From a virus: a DNA stretch of 20,460 bases. The stretch covers positions 1 to 20,460 of IMG/VR virus record IMGVR_UViG_3300025759_000907; one strand, written 5' to 3'. Shown piece by piece: positions 1-7,448 of this stretch. The notes beneath the pieces were generated by a model that was not told the DNA's origin, did no database searches, and saw nothing but the letters and a program-made list of their open reading frames with translations. The position numbers and the translations under genes were made by a program. The number at the start of each line of letters is the position of its first letter. Position 1 is the first letter of the stretch.

Positions 1-430
1 ATGTATAACTTCTTCTTACAATTTGATAACCTGTTCCTGTATCTTCAAAAAAGATTCCATTGTTTGCATCAAAAGTTCCAACACGTTGTTCTAATCCAGA
101 TTCTTGTGCATTCATTACAAATGTATTTAATATAAGTAATGATTTTCCTGGTTCATAACTCATGACTCTTTTAGATTGTCTAATCACTTTATCACCACTA
201 GCTGTAGTCACATTTAGATTAACAGTAGATTTATTAGATGTATAAGTAACTGTTCCTGACGCCGTTAAGGCTTCATCAAAGAGATCATTCTTTGACATGA
301 TATTTCCACTATCAAAAATAGTTAGTGGATTAGATACTCTTAATCGTCCAAATGCATCATAAGCATTTGATCCATTTCCACCGCCAATAACTGTTGGTTC
401 AACATTAACGTTATTACATCCTTGAGACAC
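1..430 (-). CDS. Phage virion/tail-associated protein, N-terminal part (cut by window edge)
   Basis: The reading frame opens with GTG at 430-428, overlaps the TAG stop of the preceding gene by one base (TAGTG), and has a strong AGGAGG site just upstream. It stays open to the window edge, giving about 143 residues. An in-frame ATG at 298-296 is a less likely start because it would discard the conserved N-terminal part. The translation begins VSQGCNNVNVEPTVIGGG and then carries a DAFGRLRVSNPLTIFDS segment followed by a beta-rich stretch. I recall similar DAFGRLRVS segments in marine phage structural proteins, but I cannot name a domain. It follows the neck/tail hub genes, so a tail or host-contact role is likely. 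The C-terminus is missing. Confidence 0.7.
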   Translation of the reverse strand, partial: MSQGCNNVNVEPTVIGGGNGSNAYDAFGRLRVSNPLTIFDSGNIMSKNDLFDEALTASGTVTYTSNKSTVNLNVTTASGDKVIRQSKRVMSYEPGKSLLILNTFVMNAQESGLEQRVGTFDANNGIFFEDTGTGYQIVRRSYT

Positions 431-612
431 TAACAACCTCCTTTACTTATAAACCAAGTGAATCTTTCTACTTCTTGTTTTAAATCTTCTTGATAACCAA
501 AATTTAATTGGTTCTTTAATGTTTCTAAAGCTTCTATTAACTGTTGACTATTATCAACTTGTGTTTGTTCGTCTTTAATAAAAGTTGGGAATACTGGTGT
601 TACTTTTGCCAT
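430..612 (-). CDS. Small 60-residue phage protein of unknown function
   Basis: The start MAKVTPVFPTFIKDEQ at 612 is chosen because its ATG overlaps the stop of the upstream hub gene as TAATG and the sequence CTTCCTCC in the plus strand gives a GGAGGAAG Shine-Dalgarno. A start further upstream, at 663, would lie inside the hub gene. The 60-residue product is acidic, with a predicted helical middle (residues 20-50) and ends in SKGGC. There is no signal peptide or membrane segment. It sits between the gp10-like hub and the partial virion gene with single-base overlaps on both sides, so it is probably translated by coupling and belongs to the tail module. I do not recognise the family. Confidence 0.75.
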   Translation of the reverse strand: MAKVTPVFPTFIKDEQTQVDNSQQLIEALETLKNQLNFGYQEDLKQEVERFTWFISKGGC

Positions 613-2549
613 TATCTTCTTCCTCCAGCAGCTATATCTAATCTTAAAGTTCCATATCTCCAAGACTCATCCACTGCATCATTTTCTATTTTTAAACTAA
701 CTTGTCTTCCTCTAACTCTTGTACTCACATATGTGGTAGTACTATTACATGTAAACGGTCCTGTAATCAATGGACCATTAGGATCTGATTGTTCTGATTC
801 ATTGGGATAGTTTCTAAAAAACATAGTTACTTTTGCATTACCAGATAAGTTTTTAAAGTCTGGTATAAATCGTGATACTCTCATAACCTGTTCACCATCA
901 CCTTGTATTCCTTGTTGTACAGAAATATCATAATCTCCTGATTGTATGTAAGATGTAATAGCGGTTTCATTACCATTAGCATCTACTTGATTTACACCCG
1001 TTTCTTGAGCCCAGTATCTACTTGCACCAAAGGTATTAGTTGCACCATTGATCGTTGGGAATGTTGGAGTGTTAGATGTGTAAAATTCTGTTGCATAAGG
1101 TAATCCATAAGTATGAGCATCATTGTATGATGTTCTAGATAATGATCCCGTTGTCCAAGTTTGTTCAATGAAATTATAAACTACATTTCTATTTATTTGC
1201 TGCGAGCCGCTAGCTGCATAGTACCAGCCCACTTCATTAAATAGTGAGTTATGATATCCATATGCAATTTGGTTAGCATCATAGTTAATCCCTAAATTAT
1301 CTCCAGATGTTGTGAATACAAAGTCTTCAACAAGTGATGGTAATTGTTTTACCGTACCATCATACATAAAAAATCCACCACCAAATCCCATCCAGAAGAC
1401 TGCACCTTGTGCATACACCATTGCATGTTGACCTAAACATCCGCAGTTAGAACCTACTTGTCTAATACTAAATGTAAAAGGTGGACCCACAAATTGAATT
1501 GCATAAGCTGCTTGATCCGTAAGTACTAGAATATAATCCTTACCTTGTACTGCTCCAATGATTTCGTTTCCTTGGTCTAGTAAAAATGTACCGGCAGTAT
1601 TATTTGCAGTGGGTGTCCATGTATTAATATCTTCTTGGTTAGAAAATCTAATAAACATTTTATTTTGAGTTGAAGGTGAGCCTATTGTTTCTTCTGTACC
1701 CATTAAAAATAAATGTCTATCTCTATCAGATACTAGACTCATTATCGAAGCTGTAGGTGCACCACTTACAACAGTAGCTCTTATGTCCAATGCTCCAGCT
1801 GTTGCTGGATTCCAAGTATAAGTTGCACCATTCTTAACGGTTGCAACTAGCAACTGGCCGTAATTATCGAGTGACCAGGAGGCAGGATCGAGTGTTACGT
1901 TTGTAGTTGAAGATTCTTCTCCCCATGTACCTGATGACCAACTATCTGTACCCCAACCATAAGCAGGAGTTTGAAAGACTGGTCCTATTGTAATATATGA
2001 ATTTAATGTTGCTGAACCTTGTGTTGACATACCTGTACCAGTTTCATTTGATGGCATAGTAATTGTAAAAGTATTTCCGGTAGGTGTTGAGATAACTTCA
2101 AATACATTTGTTTCAAAGTCACCTGTTGTGTACCCTGTTTCACCACCACCAGGTAATGATACCGATTTAAATTTAAAATAGTCCCCAACTAATAAACTAT
2201 GAGACGTTAAGTTAACTGTTACTGTTGCTGAACCTGTTGTTGAATCAAAAGTAGCTCCTGCCTGATCTGCATTGATAGGTGTAATATCATAAAACCCACC
2301 TTCATAATAAATAACTAATACTTTAGATGTACCAAGTGCAGCGTACTTTTTACCATCTAAATCTGTCCAAGTGTGCTGGTCTCTAACGGGTCCTGATATA
2401 GTGCTATCTACTAGTTCTTGCCAACCTCCTATTTTCTCAGGTTGACCGTATCTAAAACGTACATTATCTCCATCAACCCATTGACCTTCTGCACCGGTCT
2501 CTGTAGCTTGTTTATTAAATCCTGGCTTAAATTGTATTTTCTGAAGCAT
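612..2549 (-). CDS. P22 gp10-like packaged-DNA stabilisation / neck-tail hub protein
   Basis: A 645-residue, beta-rich protein with no signal peptide or membrane helix. The N-terminus (FKPGFNKQATETGAEGQWVDG, then RFRYGQPEKIGGW) and the C-terminal TYVSTRVRGRQVSLKIEN segment are features I associate with the P22 gp10 family, whose members form the beta-propeller hub that plugs the neck after DNA packaging. P22 gp10 itself is about 470 residues. The extra length here fits a Thr/Ser/Gly-rich insertion around residues 85-190. The start ATG at 2549 has an AGGTG-type site close upstream, and its stop overlaps the next start (TAATG). The two P22 gp4/adaptor-like proteins in this window are the expected neck partners. 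Assignment is by recognition of overall pattern, not by alignment. Confidence 0.7.
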   Translation of the reverse strand: MLQKIQFKPGFNKQATETGAEGQWVDGDNVRFRYGQPEKIGGWQELVDSTISGPVRDQHTWTDLDGKKYAALGTSKVLVIYYEGGFYDITPINADQAGATFDSTTGSATVTVNLTSHSLLVGDYFKFKSVSLPGGGETGYTTGDFETNVFEVISTPTGNTFTITMPSNETGTGMSTQGSATLNSYITIGPVFQTPAYGWGTDSWSSGTWGEESSTTNVTLDPASWSLDNYGQLLVATVKNGATYTWNPATAGALDIRATVVSGAPTASIMSLVSDRDRHLFLMGTEETIGSPSTQNKMFIRFSNQEDINTWTPTANNTAGTFLLDQGNEIIGAVQGKDYILVLTDQAAYAIQFVGPPFTFSIRQVGSNCGCLGQHAMVYAQGAVFWMGFGGGFFMYDGTVKQLPSLVEDFVFTTSGDNLGINYDANQIAYGYHNSLFNEVGWYYAASGSQQINRNVVYNFIEQTWTTGSLSRTSYNDAHTYGLPYATEFYTSNTPTFPTINGATNTFGASRYWAQETGVNQVDANGNETAITSYIQSGDYDISVQQGIQGDGEQVMRVSRFIPDFKNLSGNAKVTMFFRNYPNESEQSDPNGPLITGPFTCNSTTTYVSTRVRGRQVSLKIENDAVDESWRYGTLRLDIAAGGRR

Positions 2550-2571
2550 AGCACCTCATTATATATGCTTT

Positions 2572-2886
2572 TTAATTTTTTGGTAGTATTATATTCCACT
2601 CTAGCTTAGATAGCAAATCCTGTAAATCAATATCTTTTAGTTTATTTTCTTTTACATATTGATGTAATTCTTCTACGTCTACTATTATGTATTGATCTTT
2701 AATATCAAAGACCATTTTATCTGCTTTAGTTTTAAAACTACCTATTTTTAAATTATTTTTGATAGGTCTAAGATCAAATTTTAATTTTTGATTAAGTCTA
2801 TTTTTTAATATTCCTTCTACATCCCAAAGTTCTTTTTTTCTTTGTATAGGAGTTGCGTGTTTAATATCTGTTAAAAATTCTAACAT
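2572..2886 (-). CDS. Small phage protein of unknown function downstream of the dioxygenase cassette
   Basis: The 104-residue product is rich in Lys, Leu, Asp and Ile, with no cysteine, signal peptide or membrane segment. Its N-terminus reads MLEFLTDIKHATPIQRKKEL, followed by a WDVEGILKNRL helix and an acidic C-terminal helix (VDVEELHQYVKENKLKDID). It starts four bases after the stop of the last oxygenase gene with no visible Shine-Dalgarno, so it may be translated by reinitiation. It shares the very low GC of the cassette and could be its last member or the first gene of the hub module. I do not recognise the family. Confidence 0.65.
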   Translation of the reverse strand: MLEFLTDIKHATPIQRKKELWDVEGILKNRLNQKLKFDLRPIKNNLKIGSFKTKADKMVFDIKDQYIIVDVEELHQYVKENKLKDIDLQDLLSKLEWNIILPKN

Positions 2887-2890
2887 TTAT

Positions 2891-3460
2891 TTAAATTGTT
2901 CTTATATTAAAAGAAAGAGATATCCTGTCTTGTTTTTTATTTAAATTTGGTTCTACTCCATGCTGTAACCAACTTGGAAACAATATGAGCTCACCTTCAA
3001 TCGGACTAATTTTAAAAAAAGGACTATTTTGAGTAGTATATCTTTCAATACATTTATCCCAACTTGTTTCAATTAATTGTGAAGCCGGATTAACAAAAAA
3101 AATGTTACCTGAATTTTTTGGTACTTTTAAATAATATACACCCGAAACCACTGCGTTGCTATGACCGTGTATTAAATTATAATCTTTGTATTTATTCACA
3201 TTAGCCCACATATTTGAAATCTTAAAATTATTTTTTAATGAAATTTGATCTATGTATTGTAAAAAATATTCAGTTATTTGTTTATTTAACTCAGAAAAAA
3301 TAGGTTGTGTTAAATTAAAATCAAAAGATTGCCAACCTGTAGGATTGCTTTTATTTCTACCTTTTGATTGTTTTTTTAAATTTAAAATATATTTTAATAA
3401 TTTTTGATTATTAATATTTAAATTTTTTTTATAAATACTAATGTTAAATATATCTATCAT
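2891..3460 (-). CDS. 2OG-Fe(II) oxygenase, TIGR02466-like
   Basis: A 189-residue protein with the double-stranded beta-helix signature of 2-oxoglutarate/Fe(II) dioxygenases of the TIGR02466 type. It has an H98-x-H100 pair followed by SGVYYLKVPKNSGNIFF, then GELILFPSWLQHGVEPN with H167 as the distal metal ligand, and R179 in RISLSFNI as the likely 2OG-binding arginine. HxH in place of the commoner HxD is what I recall for this family. Such enzymes couple 2OG decarboxylation to substrate hydroxylation in the cytosol. The substrate is unknown. It overlaps the end of the carbamoyltransferase gene by 17 bases and is the last enzyme of the cassette. No clear Shine-Dalgarno is visible, and codons are strongly AT-biased. 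Confidence 0.85.
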   Translation of the reverse strand: MIDIFNISIYKKNLNINNQKLLKYILNLKKQSKGRNKSNPTGWQSFDFNLTQPIFSELNKQITEYFLQYIDQISLKNNFKISNMWANVNKYKDYNLIHGHSNAVVSGVYYLKVPKNSGNIFFVNPASQLIETSWDKCIERYTTQNSPFFKISPIEGELILFPSWLQHGVEPNLNKKQDRISLSFNIRTI

Positions 3461-4994
3461 TTTTCATTAATAATTTTTTTTCATCAGAAAAATAAACATA
3501 TTTTAATTCAGAATTTCTTAACGTATGTAAAACATTCTCAAACGTTTCAACTATAGGAAAACCTGCGAGGTTAAAAGAAGTGTTCATTAAAATAGGTATT
3601 TTAAAATTTTTTAATAGTGAATTTAATTGAAAATTATTTTTACTATTTATTGTTTGTACTCTACAAGTTCCGTCGACATGCACGATTGAAGGAGCTATAT
3701 TTTTTGTTTTTTCTTTTGCTAAAGGAGCTATCATCATAAATGAAGATTCTTCTTTTTCTTCAACATGAAAAAATGTATTAAATTTTTTTTCTAATATAGA
3801 ACATGCAAAAGGTCTAAAACTTTCTCTTTTCTTTATTGAATTCATTTTTTCTTTTGCGTTTTTTATTGTTGGGTCTAACAATAAGCTTCTATTACCCAAT
3901 GCTCTTGGACCTGCTTCTGCTTTTCCTTGTATTAAACCTACAACCTCACCTTTGTTTAAAATATTAATTATGTCTTTATTAACTATATTAGATTTTAAAT
4001 ATTCATTTTTTAATAAAGATTTATTAATCTTAATCTGTCCACCTAAAAATATGTTTTCAATAGGTTTTATTTTTTGATTGTTATTTAAGTAATGATTATA
4101 AATAGTCCCTATACAATTTCCCTCGTCTCCACATAACGGTTCAAAATACATTTTTGTTTTAGGAAATAATTTTTTTAATTTGTAATTATTTACAACGTTT
4201 AATGCTGTGCCTCCTGTAAAAACCATATTTGATGATTTAAATTTTTTTACTAATTTTTGATATCTATTTTCAAAATAAACTTGATACGTTTTAGCAGCGT
4301 CAACATTTACAGGTAACTTTTTAATTTTGTTTAATGTTAAATCTTTATTTAAATCATTTAGTAAATCTTGATTTACTTTACCGTATGATTGCAAACCCAT
4401 GAACTTTCCTTCACAGTCTTTAAAATTAAATTTTTCTGATATAAGTGCGTAAAATGTACCTAGTCCAATTTGATCAGTCATATTAATTAAAGTATTTTTA
4501 TTTACACCTGCTTCGTTAAAAGAATATTTTTTTGTAGATTTTGTTAAAGTATAAATTTCTTTATAGATGCAATTAATTTTAGATTCCTCAATATCATAAA
4601 TACTACATACTTCAAAACCTGGACCCCACTTACTACCTCTACCATCTATTACAAAAACTCTTGCTTTTTTAAATTTAGAATCAACATAAGCTTTGTAAAG
4701 ATGAGATAGGTGGTGTGGTTTAAAAAAACAATAGACCTCTTGGTCTTTTTTTAAAATATTTTTAAAATCTAAATAATGTTTTAGATTAGTTAACTCAACT
4801 TTATCCCAATCATATGAAGTAGCATAAATGTAATCTAATTTATAATTTTTAATTTGATCTATACAATTAAAAGGTATCCCACTTATTAATTTTTTTTGAG
4901 ATATTTTTGTTTCTTCATTATAATAAATTATTTTTCCATTTTTCATTAAAGTTAATGAACTAAGATGACCTATATTTATACCACAAACGATCAT
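3444..4994 (-). CDS. O-carbamoyltransferase, NodU/CmcH/TobZ family
   Basis: NodU-family enzymes use carbamoyl phosphate and ATP to form a carbamoyl-adenylate and transfer the carbamoyl group to a substrate hydroxyl. Numbering from ATG 4994 gives 516 residues, slightly shorter than the usual 550-600. The N-terminal Kae1-like domain shows GINIGHLSSLTL, the metal-binding PHHLSH motif (H94, H95, H98), VIDGRGS (D117), GGTALNVVNN and CGDEGN. The C-terminal YrdC-like domain shows QGKAEAGPRALGNRSLL, KKRESFRPFACSIL, HVDGTCRVQ and ILMNTSFNLAGFPIVET. The ATG at 4994 overlaps the upstream stop as ATGA and fits the family N-terminus. An ATG four codons earlier (5006) is possible. All key motifs look intact. 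It lies inside a run of dioxygenase genes. Confidence 0.9.
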   Translation of the reverse strand: MIVCGINIGHLSSLTLMKNGKIIYYNEETKISQKKLISGIPFNCIDQIKNYKLDYIYATSYDWDKVELTNLKHYLDFKNILKKDQEVYCFFKPHHLSHLYKAYVDSKFKKARVFVIDGRGSKWGPGFEVCSIYDIEESKINCIYKEIYTLTKSTKKYSFNEAGVNKNTLINMTDQIGLGTFYALISEKFNFKDCEGKFMGLQSYGKVNQDLLNDLNKDLTLNKIKKLPVNVDAAKTYQVYFENRYQKLVKKFKSSNMVFTGGTALNVVNNYKLKKLFPKTKMYFEPLCGDEGNCIGTIYNHYLNNNQKIKPIENIFLGGQIKINKSLLKNEYLKSNIVNKDIINILNKGEVVGLIQGKAEAGPRALGNRSLLLDPTIKNAKEKMNSIKKRESFRPFACSILEKKFNTFFHVEEKEESSFMMIAPLAKEKTKNIAPSIVHVDGTCRVQTINSKNNFQLNSLLKNFKIPILMNTSFNLAGFPIVETFENVLHTLRNSELKYVYFSDEKKLLMKNDRYI

Positions 4995-5653
4995 CGTTTG
5001 AACCATGCAGGAAGACCTACATGTGGACGTTTATCAAAAATATTTTCTTTGGCTCCTGGTGTTTTTTTATTATTATAATGCAAAAATACTTGAACACATT
5101 CATTACCTTTAAATTTATTTCTCCAATGCTCTAAATCACAACCTCTATAAACTAACATATCTCCTGGTTTTAAATCTATTTTAATTCCTTTGGTATATTC
5201 AGAATGATAACCACCATCTGATTTTAAAAACCCTTTTGTGTGATCGGGCTCTAAATATATAGGCCAAGCATCACCACCAAGATTCATGGTAGTTGATATT
5301 TCACAACTAAATCTATCTTTATGTCTTCTAAGTTCATCACCTTTTTTATAAAGTCTTGCATAAGAAGTTGCAGGATATAATTTTAATCCTGTTGCTTTTT
5401 CCATTATCGGTATGCATTTGAGTAATAATGTTTCCATAGCCATGTTTGCATATTGAGAATAAGTGTTTGGTATTTGAGCTTTAGGACCACTTTCATAATA
5501 CCCCATTATTCTTTCAAATTGTGAAAAGTATTTATATTTCATACAAGTATCATAAACTTGTTTTTGCATACGAAAATAATTTGCAATAAAAGTAGCTAGA
5601 TCATTTGATATTGCCTTACGAATAATTGTATATTTATCTTTTTTAAACGACAT
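4991..5653 (-). CDS. 2OG-Fe(II) oxygenase with HxD...H motif
   Basis: A 220-residue dioxygenase-like protein. The metal triad is visible as H111-K-D113 in RRHKDRFSCEISTTMNLGG and H176 in PGDMLVYRGCDLEHWR. The usual downstream Arg of the fold is not obvious: the expected strand reads NECVQVFLHYN, with Q188, so 2OG may be held differently. I recall phage and bacterial proteins with the same CEIS...GGDAWPIY...LEHWR layout annotated as 2OG-Fe(II) or prolyl-4-hydroxylase-like. Substrate unknown. The start ATG at 5653 has GAGG nine bases upstream, one of the few clear ribosome sites in the cassette, and the gene overlaps both neighbours (11 bases upstream, 4 bases with the carbamoyltransferase). 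Confidence 0.85.
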   Translation of the reverse strand: MSFKKDKYTIIRKAISNDLATFIANYFRMQKQVYDTCMKYKYFSQFERIMGYYESGPKAQIPNTYSQYANMAMETLLLKCIPIMEKATGLKLYPATSYARLYKKGDELRRHKDRFSCEISTTMNLGGDAWPIYLEPDHTKGFLKSDGGYHSEYTKGIKIDLKPGDMLVYRGCDLEHWRNKFKGNECVQVFLHYNNKKTPGAKENIFDKRPHVGLPAWFKR

Positions 5654-6269
5654 CTTTAGCTACCTCTTTTGGAACTGCTTGAATATTAAAATGTATAAAT
5701 CTAAATGGATCAATACCATGATCTAATACAAATTCATGTTCTAAATAACTTGGGAATATTACTAAATCTCCAGGTCTTGGCCTATAATTAATAAAGTCAC
5801 TATAGCTTGAAATATTACTATCTTTTAATTTTAGTTTAGTAGTTCTTGCACCTGTTCGAGGGTCATGAAAAATAGGGTAAGAAGTATTTTCTGAACATTT
5901 TAAAAAATAAAAACCTGATATATGTTGATTCCAATGAATATGAGCTGCGTGGTGACCACCACCATTTTTAGAAAATTCTTGAACCCACATTTCACTTAAT
6001 ATAAAAGCATAATCAGAAACCAATACATTTTGTTTTTCTAAAAGTGATATGGATTTATCACAAACATAATTTCTAAAATCTAAAAAATTATTATCATGTG
6101 TTAAAGGTGTAGAGTGATAACTTGCTCCAAAATCTTTATATTTTTTAATATATTCTTTTTCTCTATTTTTAGCTTCTTTTATATATTTATTAGTAGCTAT
6201 TGTTAGAGATTTTAAATACTCTTTTTTATTTTCAATCCAAATAGGTGTTTGAAAAAATTCACTAATCAT
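5643..6269 (-). CDS. Putative 2OG-Fe(II) oxygenase (TIGR02466-related)
   Basis: A 208-residue protein from ATG 6269, one base after the upstream stop. This start is preferred over an in-frame GTG at 6290 because MISEFFQTPIW matches the usual start of related proteins. The core reads HHAAHIHWNQHISGFYFLK, giving an H110-x-H112 pair, then PGDLVIFPSYLEHEF with H178, and DPFRFIHFNIQA with R190. This is the double-stranded beta-helix order of 2OG/Fe(II) oxygenases with HxH, as in the other TIGR02466-like gene of the cassette at 2891-3460. The two share layout but are divergent, so they are not a recent duplication. Reaction is presumably hydroxylation; the substrate is not readable. Confidence 0.82.
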   Translation of the reverse strand: MISEFFQTPIWIENKKEYLKSLTIATNKYIKEAKNREKEYIKKYKDFGASYHSTPLTHDNNFLDFRNYVCDKSISLLEKQNVLVSDYAFILSEMWVQEFSKNGGGHHAAHIHWNQHISGFYFLKCSENTSYPIFHDPRTGARTTKLKLKDSNISSYSDFINYRPRPGDLVIFPSYLEHEFVLDHGIDPFRFIHFNIQAVPKEVAKDVV

Positions 6270-6270
6270 A

Positions 6271-6903
6271 TTATTTAAATGGATATCCACAGTTCCAAAT
6301 TACTAATGAATACCTTGTTCCTTTCAATACTGGTTTTACTCTATGCCATATATAAGATGGAAATACAATAATAGAACCTTTTTTTAATATTTTTTCTGTT
6401 CTTATTACATGTAAAGATTCATCTCTTTTAGTTGGATTATAATCTCTAAAATCAAATTCTAACTCTCCGCCTTCATAATCTGATACATCACTTAGTTGAC
6501 AAGTTACAGATAACTTTCTAATTTTTCCATGTTGGTTTTTATTTTCTGGACAATTAAAAGGATGATCAAAAGTATCACGGTGCCAATCATAATATTGATT
6601 TAATTTATATTTAGTAAATTGACAATCTTCCGACCAATCCCATTGAAAATTCCAACCCGCTTTTTTATTAGCCTCATGTATATAATGATGTATTTCTTTA
6701 TAAATCCAAGCGTCATTTAACCAAACAACATTAGAATTTCTAATTTTTTTTAAATCATTTATTTTTTCTTCATCTAATGTTTTTTTACCAGTATTTGCAA
6801 TATTTCCTAAGTTTTCTTTTTTTGATAGACCATACTTTATTACTTCATCACAAAACCTAGGAGTTAGTACTGATTCGAAAAACCAAAAACTAGAGGTATT
6901 CAT
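6271..6903 (-). CDS. 2OG-Fe(II) oxygenase, prolyl-4-hydroxylase/PKHD type
   Basis: A 210-residue protein and the most canonical dioxygenase of the set. The N-terminus FFESVLTPRFCDEVIKYG matches the entry of the P4Hc domain. YDWHRDTFD supplies H108 and D110, followed by KLSVTCQLSDVSDYEGGELEF. GSIIVFPSYIWHRVKPV supplies H187 and GTRYSLVIW supplies R197, so Fe and 2OG ligands are complete. P4Hc enzymes hydroxylate proline or other residues in peptides and also small molecules, so family membership does not fix the substrate. It overlaps the preceding gene by 14 bases and ends one base before the next start, indicating tight translational coupling. No clear Shine-Dalgarno precedes the ATG. Confidence 0.9.
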   Translation of the reverse strand: MNTSSFWFFESVLTPRFCDEVIKYGLSKKENLGNIANTGKKTLDEEKINDLKKIRNSNVVWLNDAWIYKEIHHYIHEANKKAGWNFQWDWSEDCQFTKYKLNQYYDWHRDTFDHPFNCPENKNQHGKIRKLSVTCQLSDVSDYEGGELEFDFRDYNPTKRDESLHVIRTEKILKKGSIIVFPSYIWHRVKPVLKGTRYSLVIWNCGYPFK

Positions 6904-7390
6904 ACAGAATAGTTTGAATAAAATTTACTGAATTTTTTTGTTTGTTAATTATGTTGTAGAGATTTGAAGAAGGAAACATAACAAACATATTATTTTTAAG
7001 TTCAATATCAAAACAATTATTTTTTCTTCTATTATTATCGTAATAAATTTTGATATGACAATGTCTTACATCAACTCCATAAAGTAAAGTGAAGTCAGGT
7101 GAATTTCTTAAATCCATAGGACTGACATCTAACATAGGTAAAGTTGTTTCTTCTTTATATGTTTCTCCATAAGTTTCTCGTTGTACTAAAATAATATTAT
7201 GTTTTACTTTTATATGATCGGAAATATAAGTAGATAACTTATCTAAAGTCTTTGAAAAAGGAAATTTATCATTGTATAATTTAGACTGTAATATATCACT
7301 AGTTAAAACTTTCTGTTCAATTTCAAAACCTTTTGGCATTGAAACATCCCCATAATATATGACTTGTTCACTTAAAACTTTCTTTTCCAT
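6890..7390 (-). CDS. Cassette leader protein, possible ligand-less relative of the dioxygenase fold
   Basis: A 166-residue protein, first gene of the overlapping enzyme cassette. The C-terminal half (residues 100-166) has strands that mimic the dioxygenase core: DFTLLYGVDVRHCHIKIYYD, then a beta strand, then NNMFVMFPSSNLYNII where active relatives have VFPSYIWHRV, and a final VNFIQTILYEYL strand. The distal metal His is replaced (LYN instead of WHR), no HxD or HxH stands in the usual place and no Arg follows. I therefore read it as a possible non-catalytic member or partner, as an inference from motif order only. I recall cyanophage proteins of similar layout but not their function. The ATG at 7390 lacks a Shine-Dalgarno and follows a 58-bp AT-rich gap. 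Confidence 0.7.
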   Translation of the reverse strand: MEKKVLSEQVIYYGDVSMPKGFEIEQKVLTSDILQSKLYNDKFPFSKTLDKLSTYISDHIKVKHNIILVQRETYGETYKEETTLPMLDVSPMDLRNSPDFTLLYGVDVRHCHIKIYYDNNRRKNNCFDIELKNNMFVMFPSSNLYNIINKQKNSVNFIQTILYEYL

Positions 7391-7411
7391 AACTGTCTAA
7401 ATATATTTTAT

Positions 7412-7441
7412 ATGATATATATTATATTATATAAAAATCAA
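7412..7441 (-). promoter_or_regulatory. Candidate sigma70-like promoter before the enzyme cassette
   Basis: In the 58-bp gap upstream of the cassette the minus strand reads TTGATT (7441-7436), an 18-base spacer, and TATCAT (7417-7412), about 22 bases before the first ATG. The match is 4/6 and 5/6 to TTGACA/TATAAT. The gap is almost pure A/T, so hexamers of this kind are expected by chance, and an alternative TATAAA-like element lies a little further downstream. It is the only gap in the 7449-2887 stretch, which is the main reason to consider a promoter here. Confidence 0.3.
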
Positions 7442-7448
7442 GTGTTAA

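Noticed and set aside
2003-2188. Minus-strand small frame inside the gp10-like gene
   Set aside because: It is out of phase within the Thr/Gly-rich insertion of the hub gene; Gln/Leu-rich low-complexity translation suggests a shadow.
5643-6290. GTG start at 6290 for the 208-residue oxygenase
   Set aside because: It would overlap the upstream gene by 20 bases with only a weak ribosome site, and the family-like N-terminus begins at the ATG at 6269.
2891-7390. Cassette as a TET/JBP-type DNA base hydroxylation system
   Set aside because: The oxygenases show P4Hc and TIGR02466 motif order, not TET/JBP motifs, and no DNA-base-specific enzyme (thymidylate synthase-like, kinase, glycosyltransferase) is in the window. 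DNA modification remains only one of several possibilities.
7391-7448. AT microsatellite or replication-origin-like element
   Set aside because: The TA-rich stretch is short and irregular with no iterons; a promoter is the simpler, still weak, explanation.
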